A stretch of DNA of 64,000 nt from Leifsonia sp. PS1209. Its GTDB lineage: Bacteria > Actinomycetota > Actinomycetes > Actinomycetales > Microbacteriaceae. A program made the position numbers and the translations under genes. This document shows positions 1 through 6,583 of this stretch, piece after piece. Every line of letters starts with the position of its first letter. Position 1 is the stretch's first letter. The notes under the pieces are model-generated. The model ran no database searches, had not been told where the DNA came from, and saw only the letters and a program-made list of their open reading frames with translations. Where the stretch lies: assembly GCF_012317045.1 (NCBI RefSeq), contig NZ_CP051154.1, positions 2,976,001 through 3,040,000 of the forward strand, given 5' to 3'.

Positions 1-34
1 GTCGTCGCGGCGGGCTGGCCGGGGGTCGGCTGCC

Positions 35-1141
35 ATGATGGGAGGCATGAAAGGCTTCACCACGTGGATCATCCGGTTCTGGCCGGTCGTCGTACCGATC
101 CTCGGGGTGATCCTGCTCGTCCTCTGCTGGAACGCCGAGCTCGGCCCCGTGCTGGTCACGCTGGTCGCCCTCGTGCTCGCCGCGACGGTGCTCGCGGCCG
201 TGCAGCACGCCGAGGTCGTGGCGCACAAGGTCGGTGAGCCGTTCGGTTCCCTGGTGCTCGCCGTCGCCGTCACGGTGATCGAGGTCGGGCTGATCGTGAC
301 GCTGATGTCGAGCGGCAAGGACGCATCCACGTTGGCCAGGGACACGGTGTTCTCGGCGGTGATGATCACCATGAACGGCATCGTCGGCCTGTCGCTGCTG
401 CTCAGCTCCACCAGGAACACCAGCAGCAAATTCAACGCCCAGGGCAGCGGAGCCGCGCTCGCCACGGTGGTCACGCTCGCGACGCTGACGATGGTGCTCC
501 CCACCTTCACCGAGACGCCGGGCCCGCAGTTCTCGCCCAGCCAGCTCGTCTTCGCTGCGATCGCGTCCGTGGTCGTGTACGCGATGTTCGTCTTCACCCA
601 GACGGTCGCGCACCGCGACTACTTCCTCCCGGTGACCGCCAAAGGCAAACCGCTCGACGAGGACACCCACGCCGAGCGACCGTCCACCCGGACCGCGATG
701 ATCAGCCTCGGGCTGCTGTTCCTCGCGCTGGTCGCGGTGGTGGGTCTCGCCAAGCTGGAATCGCCGTCGATCGAGCGCGGCGTCGAAGCCGTCGGCCTCC
801 CGCAGTCGTTCGTCGGCGTCGTCATCGCCCTGCTCGTGCTGCTCCCCGAGGGCATCGCCGCCGCGAAGGCCGCGACACGCAACCGGATGCAGACCAGCAT
901 GAACCTGGCGCTCGGCTCGGCCATCGCCAGCATCGGGCTGACGATCCCGTCGATCGCCGTCGCATCCATCTGGCTCACCGGACCGCTGCATCTCGGGCTC
1001 GGCGCCAGCCAGATCGTGCTGCTCGCCCTGACGGTCGGGGTGAGCATCCTGACGATCATGCCCGGGCGTGCTGTGCGGCTGCAGGGCGGCATCCACCTGG
1101 TGCTGTTCGCGGCGTTCATCTTCCTGTCCATCGCGCCGTGA
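35..1141 (+). CDS. chaA: Calcium/proton antiporter, ChaA-like
   Basis: Predicted inner-membrane cation/proton exchanger of the CaCA superfamily, expelling Ca2+ (possibly Na+/K+) against protons. The 368-residue protein is almost all hydrophobic helices (about 10-11). It has the two family repeats: an N-terminal block with HAEVVAHKVGEPFG and a C-terminal block with LPEGIAAAKAATRNR, which carry the acidic ion-binding glutamates. The start is ambiguous: ATGs occur at 35, 38 and 47, and the GGAGG at 41-45 lies only one base before the last, so 35 or 38 is more likely. The upstream context is cut by the window edge. Family assignment is firm; substrate is inferred. Confidence 0.85.
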   Translation: MMGGMKGFTTWIIRFWPVVVPILGVILLVLCWNAELGPVLVTLVALVLAATVLAAVQHAEVVAHKVGEPFGSLVLAVAVTVIEVGLIVTLMSSGKDASTLARDTVFSAVMITMNGIVGLSLLLSSTRNTSSKFNAQGSGAALATVVTLATLTMVLPTFTETPGPQFSPSQLVFAAIASVVVYAMFVFTQTVAHRDYFLPVTAKGKPLDEDTHAERPSTRTAMISLGLLFLALVAVVGLAKLESPSIERGVEAVGLPQSFVGVVIALLVLLPEGIAAAKAATRNRMQTSMNLALGSAIASIGLTIPSIAVASIWLTGPLHLGLGASQIVLLALTVGVSILTIMPGRAVRLQGGIHLVLFAAFIFLSIAP

Positions 1142-1154
1142 CCCGCGCCGGGGC

Positions 1155-1160
1155 TAGCCT
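1155..1160 (+). promoter_or_regulatory. -10 element, possible leaderless start
   Basis: TAGCCT ends five bases before the ATG at 1166. This is slightly closer than the six to seven bases usual for leaderless actinobacterial genes. No usable ribosome binding site is present. Confidence 0.35.
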
Positions 1161-1165
1161 GAGGC

Positions 1166-1579
1166 ATGGCCCCGGAGTATCGGAAAGACCCGCGCGTCGA
1201 CGCGTACCTCGACGGGCTGCCCGCCTGGCAGCGTGATATCTTCGCGCAGCTGCGCGACATCATCCACGAGGCGGACCCCGCCATCGAGGAGACCATCAAA
1301 CGCACCGTCCGGCCGTACTTCGTGCTCGACGGCACCGTGTGCGCGTTCCTCGCGGCGAAAGACCACGTGAATCTGTTCGTCTACGACGGGGGCATCGTGC
1401 CGGACCCGCACGGACTCGTCACGGCAGGACACGACAATACGACGGCGCGCACCATCGGATTCGCCGAGGGGCAGCCCATCCGGCGGGAGCCGCTGCTGGC
1501 GTTCCTGCGTGCGATCGTCGCGGACAATCGCGCGGGAGGCTGGCGCAGCATCGTGGCACGGGGGCAAGCTGGGTCGTAG
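1166..1579 (+). CDS. DUF1801 (YdhG-like) domain protein
   Basis: Small cytosolic protein of 137 residues resembling the DUF1801/YdhG family, whose biochemical role is not settled. The N-terminal pattern (DPRVDAYLDGLPAWQRDI followed by LRDIIHEADPAIEETI) and the central block FLAAKDHVNLFVYDGG are typical, and length fits a single domain. It follows the antiporter by 24 bases but has its own candidate -10, so it need not be cotranscribed. No signal peptide or membrane segment is seen. Confidence 0.75.
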   Translation: MAPEYRKDPRVDAYLDGLPAWQRDIFAQLRDIIHEADPAIEETIKRTVRPYFVLDGTVCAFLAAKDHVNLFVYDGGIVPDPHGLVTAGHDNTTARTIGFAEGQPIRREPLLAFLRAIVADNRAGGWRSIVARGQAGS

Positions 1580-1624
1580 GGCGGCGCTCCCCGCGCGGCC
1601 ACGACGCGAGACGAGGTGGATGCG

Positions 1625-1819
1625 ATGACCGCTGAACGAGAACCGATCGAGTACCCCGACGAGGCCGGATACCCGGACGGCGAAGGCTTCCTCGACGAGG
1701 GCACCGCGCATCCGGATGCGGCGGCCGGGACGGACGATGCGCCGTCGCTCGACGGGCTGGCGGCCTTCGCCGACACCGACGAGGAGGACGACGAGCCGGG
1801 AGACGGCCCGGACGTGTGA
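1625..1819 (+). CDS. Small acidic hypothetical protein
   Basis: A 64-residue, strongly acidic protein with no recognised domain; nearly a third of residues are Asp or Glu, ending in a DTDEEDDEPGDGPDV-like tail. The ATG at 1625 is preceded by GAGGTGG about six bases upstream, which favours it over the in-frame GTG at 1616. It sits 45 bases after the DUF1801 gene in the same direction and just before the palindrome cluster. Composition suggests a disordered protein. It could be a spurious reading frame, but the ribosome binding site and clean stop support it. Confidence 0.5.
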   Translation: MTAEREPIEYPDEAGYPDGEGFLDEGTAHPDAAAGTDDAPSLDGLAAFADTDEEDDEPGDGPDV

Positions 1820-1854
1820 CGCCGCGGCGGAGATCGGGGGCCATCCGGTCGGAA

Positions 1855-2020
1855 ACTCCGCCCGAGCGGAGTCGCGCTCGGCGTGGCGGACCGAAAGTCC
1901 TCCGTGAGCGAGCCGCCGTGGCGGCGACCACTCCAGCGGAGTTCCTGGCGACACGCCGCGGCAGACTCCGCTCGGACGGAGACTCGGCGGCGAGCCGCGC
2001 TCGACTCCGCTCGAACGGAG
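1855..2020. repeat. Cluster of four short palindromes (CTCCGCTCG type)
   Basis: Between two convergent genes lie four hairpin-forming units: 1855-1872 (ACTCCGC, loop CCGA, GCGGAGT), 1930-1942 (ACTCC, AGC, GGAGT), 1966-1981 (CTCCG, six-base loop, CGGAG) and 2005-2020 (CTCCG, six-base loop, CGGAG). The 11-mer GACTCCGCTCG occurs at 1964 and 2003 and inverted at 1863-1873. The 218-base gap holds no convincing gene. It could be a bidirectional terminator region or a REP-like repeat cluster. Confidence 0.65.
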
Positions 2021-2037
2021 ATTCGGATCGGTTGTGG

Positions 2038-2850
2038 TCAGGTGCCGGGGGCGGCATCCGGACCGGCAGCGGCGTCCGGTTCGGGGGCCGCGTGACGGCC
2101 GCGGCGGCGCTGCGGCGGGAGCGTGCGGCCGTCGTGGAGTTCCAGGACGCGGTCGGCGCGGGCCATCAGCAGCGGGTCGTGCGTGGTGACGACGGCGGCC
2201 ACGCCGCTGCTGTGCACGAGGTCGACGAGCAGGTCCATCATCGCTGCGCCGGTGACGCTGTCGAGCTGGCCGGTCGGCTCGTCCGCGAACAGGATGCGCG
2301 GGCGTGCTGCGAGCGCGCGGGCGATGCCGACGCGCTGCTGCTGGCCGCCCGACAGTTCGGTGGGACGCTGCTTGGCGTGACCGGAGAGGCCGAGCAGGTC
2401 GAGCAGTTCGGCGACGCGCGCATCCCGGTCGGCGGGCGCTGTGCCGAGCAGCCGGAGCGGGACCTCCACGTTCTCGGCGGCCGAGAGCACGGGCACGAGG
2501 CCGAACGCCTGGAAGACGAAGCCGATGCTCTCCCTTCGCAGTTGCACCAGCTCTGCCTCCGACGCGGTGGTCAGCTCGGTGTCGCCGATCCAGACCCGCC
2601 CGGAGGTGGGGGTGTCGAGGCCGCCGAGCACGTTGAGCAGCGTGGTCTTGCCGGAGCCGGAACGGCCCCTGACCACCAGCAGCTCACCGGGATGCACGTC
2701 GAGCGACACCTCGGCGAGCGCGGTCACCGTGCCCGCCTCCGTCTCGAACACGCGGCCGACGCCCTCGGCGCGCAGGATGGGTTGCGGGGTGGTGGGCGCG
2801 GTGGCGGACGCGTTGATGGGGCTGGTGGCCTGTTCGTCGGCGAGCGTCAT
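2038..2850 (-). CDS. ABC exporter ATPase (MacB/LolD type), second subunit
   Basis: Cytosolic ATP-binding subunit, 270 residues, of a MacB/LolD-type exporter. It has Walker A GRSGSGKTT, signature LSGGQQQRV, Walker B ILFADEPTGQLD and the switch histidine in TTHDP. The ATPase core ends around residue 245 and is followed by a short Arg/Ala/Pro-rich tail. ATG at 2850 forms ATGA with the stop of the upstream ATPase, so translation is probably coupled. It is the last gene of a four-gene minus-strand operon with two FtsX-type permeases. The transported substrate cannot be told from sequence; peptides, lipids or antibiotics are usual for the family. Confidence 0.9.
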   Translation of the reverse strand: MTLADEQATSPINASATAPTTPQPILRAEGVGRVFETEAGTVTALAEVSLDVHPGELLVVRGRSGSGKTTLLNVLGGLDTPTSGRVWIGDTELTTASEAELVQLRRESIGFVFQAFGLVPVLSAAENVEVPLRLLGTAPADRDARVAELLDLLGLSGHAKQRPTELSGGQQQRVGIARALAARPRILFADEPTGQLDSVTGAAMMDLLVDLVHSSGVAAVVTTHDPLLMARADRVLELHDGRTLPPQRRRGRHAAPEPDAAAGPDAAPGT

Positions 2851-3806
2851 GAGTCTCCTCCGGTGGTTTCGGCCGTCTCCGTGTCGTGCGGCCAGACGCC
2901 GACGTGGTCGGTCTCGAGCGCGAGGCGGACGCGGTCGCGCATCCCGAGGGTGGTGAGGTACTCCGGCGGCAGCTGGAGGCGTCCGACGCGGTCGAGCACG
3001 GCGAACTCCTCCGCCACGGTGTGCTCGTCGCCGCTCTCGCTGATGCCGGTGCGGCGCAGCACCTCGGTGGAGGTGCGCCCATCCCGGATCTGCACCGTGC
3101 GGGCGACGTGCTCGGAGACGGCGGGGTCGTGGGTGACGATGAGCGTCGTCACCCCCAGCTCCCTGTTGACGCCGCGCATCGCTTCGAGCACTTCGGCGGA
3201 GGTCGCCTCGTCCAGTTCGCCCGTCGGCTCGTCGGCGAGGAGGACGCGCGGGTCGTTGGCGAGGCCGACCGCGATGGCCACCCGCTGCTGCTCGCCTCCG
3301 GACATCTCGGTGGGGCGCCTGTCCGCGCAGTGCGACACTTCGAGCAGGTCGAGGAGTTCCTGCGACCGCTCCCTGCGGCCGGGCGTCTTCGCCAGCGACA
3401 TGGTGAGCGCGATGTTCTCGCGGGCGGTCAGGTACGGCAGCAGGTTGCGGGAGGTCTGCTGCCAGACGAAGCCGACCGTGCGTCTGCGGTAGTCGACGCG
3501 CTGGGCGGAGGTCAGGCCGAGCAGGTCGCGGCCCGCCACCGACGCGCTGCCCGCCGTCGGCTTGTCGAGCCCGGAGAGGATGCCGAGCAGCGTCGACTTC
3601 CCCGACCCGGATGCGCCGACGATGGCGACCAGGTCGCCGCTGCCGACGCGCAGGTTGAGACCCTGCAGCGCCTGCACCTCCACACCGTCCGCACTGAAGA
3701 TGCGCACGAGGTCGGAGCAGACGATGCTGGCGTCCTGGTGCACCGCATCCCGCAGCTCCGCATCCCGCTGCTCCGCACCCTGGCGCGTGGTGGTCATGTC
3801 GGTCAT
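2847..3806 (-). CDS. ABC exporter ATPase with C-terminal AbrB-like extension
   Basis: Second ATP-binding subunit, 319 residues. It has Walker A GASGSGKST, Q-loop VWQQTSRN, signature MSGGEQQRV, Walker B LLADEPTGELDE and switch VTHDP. It is about 80 residues longer than a minimal LolD/MacB ATPase. The extra C-terminus contains VLDRVGRLQLPPEYLTTLG, which resembles a SpoVT/AbrB swapped-hairpin strand pattern and may mediate dimerisation or regulation (inference). ATG at 3806 overlaps the stop of the upstream permease as ATGA, and its own stop overlaps the next ATPase gene. Two different ATPases with two permeases suggest a heteromeric exporter. Confidence 0.88.
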   Translation of the reverse strand: MTDMTTTRQGAEQRDAELRDAVHQDASIVCSDLVRIFSADGVEVQALQGLNLRVGSGDLVAIVGASGSGKSTLLGILSGLDKPTAGSASVAGRDLLGLTSAQRVDYRRRTVGFVWQQTSRNLLPYLTARENIALTMSLAKTPGRRERSQELLDLLEVSHCADRRPTEMSGGEQQRVAIAVGLANDPRVLLADEPTGELDEATSAEVLEAMRGVNRELGVTTLIVTHDPAVSEHVARTVQIRDGRTSTEVLRRTGISESGDEHTVAEEFAVLDRVGRLQLPPEYLTTLGMRDRVRLALETDHVGVWPHDTETAETTGGDS

Positions 3807-6583
3807 TCTTCCCCTCCTGCCCGGAGCACGGTCGCCGGTGACCGGCGTCGCGCACCCGCGAGTGCGATGAGTGTTGCCGCGGCGGTGACGACGGCGAAGC
3901 CGACCGCCGCTCCGGCGATGAGCACGGGATCGATCACCACGGCCGGCCGCACCGGCCCTCCGGTGAACCCGGTGAGGTCGATCGGAGTCAGCACCACCGC
4001 CGGCAGAGCGAGGCCGACCAGGATGCCCGCGATCAGCCCGACCGCGAGCACCGGTCCGAGCTCCCAGCCGAGCAGGCCGGCCGTCTGCCTGCCGGTGAAG
4101 CCGATGGTGCGCAGCGTGGCGACCAGCCTGGTCCTGGATGCGGTGTTCATCACCAGGGTCAGCAGCAGCGCGCCGATGCACATCAGGGCGGAGAGCGCGA
4201 TCGAGACCAGCGCGACCGTCTCGAGCCCGGAGACGAGCGGCGCCTTGCGCAGCACGGACTGCTGCTCGACCGCATCCCCGATGACCGACCCTGGGCCGGC
4301 GACGGAGGCGAGGGCGGCGTGGACCGCCGAGGCGTCCGCACCGGGGCGGAGCGCGACGAGCACCGTCGACGGCCGCTGCGTCAGCGTGATCGCGGACGGC
4401 AGGCCGGTCTTGTCGATGATCGTCCACTCCGCATCCCGGATGTAGACGCCCGGTGTGAACGAGAACGCCGTGACGCCCAGGTGCACCGTCGTGTCCGTGT
4501 ACAGGATGGCGCTCGTCACCGGGATCTTCGGGCTCCAGCCGCCGATCACCGCCGCCGTGCGCCCGGGGACGCTCGCCCGCAGCGCCGTGGAGACGCGCGC
4601 GCTCTCCGGCACGTTGCCCTCGACGGCCGCCAGCTCTTTCGGGTCGACGAGGTAGCCGCTCAGGTCGCCGCCCTGCGTGCCCGCCCGCACGTCGAGGCCG
4701 CCCGCCGAGTAGACGATGGCGGAGTGGGCGACGCCGGGCACCGAGCGCAGGCGGTCGAGCTGGTCGTCGGTGAAGGCCACAGGAGTGGACACGCTGAGGT
4801 CCGCACCGACCGCCGCGTGCGCCCCTCCCTCGATCCCGGCGCGCTCCGTGCTCAGCACGGCGGCGGAGAAGACGGTGATGCTCACGCCGGTCACCAGTGC
4901 GAACACCGGCCACAGGCCGCCGGCGCGCGACCGGACGGCGGTCGTCGAGCCGATCGCCGCGACGGCTCCCCTGCGCTTGCGTAGCAGGGCGGCCAGCCAG
5001 CCGAGCGGAAGCGGGTAGAGCCGCAGCACGAGCACGCAGGCGGCCAAAGCGATCAGGATGGGCGTGACGGCGAGGAGCGGGTCGATGCCGAGCCCGGCAT
5101 CCTGCGATGGAGCAGCCGTGCCGCGCTGGAACAGCGTCACGACGCCCGCCACCGCCAGCCCGACCGCGAGCACTTCGAGCACCCAGCCCCAGCGCCGCCG
5201 CGCCGATCGCTCGCCGCGGAGGTCGTCGCGCGGGCCGAGCGCCCCGGCCGCCACCGCCAGGATGAGCGGTGGCGCGACCGCGCAGCACACGGCCAGAGCC
5301 ACGGAGAGTCCTGCCGGCCCGCCGCGCGGCGTCAGCAGCAGTGCGGCCACGAGCCCGAGCGCAGCCGCGGGGATCGACACGGCGGCCCCCTCCGCCGCCA
5401 GCCCCCAGCGCAGCCGGGACGGGGATGCGCCCCGGGCTGCCATCAGCGCGAGCGCGTCCCTGCGCCTCCCGAGCACGAGCCGCACGCCGAGGACGAGCAC
5501 GGCCAGCGCGACGCCGAGGGGTCCTGCGGCGAGGATGGCGAACAGGGTCGCCGCCGGCTGCGCCCTCACCGTGTACTCGGCGAGCGAGCGGTCGAGCTGG
5601 GTGCTGAACCGGAGCGCCGTCGGCACGCCGCCGATGGTGGCGGTGGGCGTGGTGGCGAGGAACCGGCCGAGGGCGCCGCTGACCGCATCCAGCCCGTCGA
5701 CGCTGAAGGCCGATGGCTCGACGGGGAACCAGCCCTCTGTGACCGTGCCGGGAAGGGAACGCGCAACGGTCGGCCAGGAGTCTGCGGCCACCCAGACGAC
5801 GCCGCTGTACTTCTTGCCGGCGTCGCCCAGGTCGGCGAAGCTGCCGGACGCCCGGACGGTGTCGAGATTCCAGAAGTCGGCTGCGGGGTCGCGCGGGGTG
5901 ACGGTGCCGACCAGGGTCAGGCGCGATTCGCCGAGGATCCGGGTCTGGCCGATGGTCCAGCCGACGAGCTTCGCCGTCGCGGTGGTCATCACCACCTGCG
6001 CGTTGACAGGAGGGCCCGTCTCCGTGACGACGATCCCCGTCTGCTGGGCGGCCGGGTCCGGCACCGGTTGCATGGGCGCGGTGGACAGGGTGGCGACCGT
6101 CGCCTTGTCCGGCCAGGCGCCGGCATCCAGGGTCGCGACGCTGCGCAGCTGCTGGTATGCCTCGACGGTCGCGAAGTAGTGGCCGTCGGAGGAGGCTCCG
6201 GCCGGCGGGGTGGTCGGCAGCTCCTCGGACGCCGCCGAGTACTGGCCCTTCTCCGTCACCTGGCGCAGCGGGGCCGTCATGCCCCTGCGCACAGCGTCGA
6301 GTGCTCCCGGCATGGCCTTCCAGGCCGCTCCCGGATCGTCGACGATGATGCCGCCCGGCTGGCCCATGCCCGACTTGACGACTGTCACCAGGTCGCGGTT
6401 GACCGGCTGCGCCTGGTCGAGCCCGTACTGCAGGTCGCTGGTGAGGAGGGTGTTCGCGAAGCGCGGCCAGGCGGTCAGCGCCGTGGTCGCGACGAGCACG
6501 ACGACGCCGAGCATGATCAGCCCGCCCCGGAAGGCGGAGGCGGCACGCACCGCCAGGCCCACGCTGCCGAGGGAGGAAGTCAT
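3803..6583 (-). CDS. FtsX-type ABC exporter permease, second
   Basis: Large membrane subunit of 926 residues with the FtsX/MacB layout duplicated: a first helix near the N-terminus (FRGGLIMLGVVVLVATTALT), a long extracytoplasmic domain, then helix clusters around the middle and at the C-terminus (ending before LIALAGARRRSPATVLRAGG). The start ATG at 6583 is chosen because it forms an ATGA overlap with the preceding permease stop and no better start lies nearby. Together with the other three genes it should form an outward-acting pump or an envelope lipid/lipoprotein handling complex. Substrate unknown. Confidence 0.85.
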   Translation of the reverse strand: MTSSLGSVGLAVRAASAFRGGLIMLGVVVLVATTALTAWPRFANTLLTSDLQYGLDQAQPVNRDLVTVVKSGMGQPGGIIVDDPGAAWKAMPGALDAVRRGMTAPLRQVTEKGQYSAASEELPTTPPAGASSDGHYFATVEAYQQLRSVATLDAGAWPDKATVATLSTAPMQPVPDPAAQQTGIVVTETGPPVNAQVVMTTATAKLVGWTIGQTRILGESRLTLVGTVTPRDPAADFWNLDTVRASGSFADLGDAGKKYSGVVWVAADSWPTVARSLPGTVTEGWFPVEPSAFSVDGLDAVSGALGRFLATTPTATIGGVPTALRFSTQLDRSLAEYTVRAQPAATLFAILAAGPLGVALAVLVLGVRLVLGRRRDALALMAARGASPSRLRWGLAAEGAAVSIPAAALGLVAALLLTPRGGPAGLSVALAVCCAVAPPLILAVAAGALGPRDDLRGERSARRRWGWVLEVLAVGLAVAGVVTLFQRGTAAPSQDAGLGIDPLLAVTPILIALAACVLVLRLYPLPLGWLAALLRKRRGAVAAIGSTTAVRSRAGGLWPVFALVTGVSITVFSAAVLSTERAGIEGGAHAAVGADLSVSTPVAFTDDQLDRLRSVPGVAHSAIVYSAGGLDVRAGTQGGDLSGYLVDPKELAAVEGNVPESARVSTALRASVPGRTAAVIGGWSPKIPVTSAILYTDTTVHLGVTAFSFTPGVYIRDAEWTIIDKTGLPSAITLTQRPSTVLVALRPGADASAVHAALASVAGPGSVIGDAVEQQSVLRKAPLVSGLETVALVSIALSALMCIGALLLTLVMNTASRTRLVATLRTIGFTGRQTAGLLGWELGPVLAVGLIAGILVGLALPAVVLTPIDLTGFTGGPVRPAVVIDPVLIAGAAVGFAVVTAAATLIALAGARRRSPATVLRAGGEE

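Noticed and set aside
1816..3492. Long plus-strand reading frame of over 550 codons opposite the ABC ATPases
   Set aside because: It mirrors two ATPase genes with intact Walker motifs on the other strand and encodes low-complexity Arg/Gly/Glu-rich sequence, typical of a high-GC antisense shadow.
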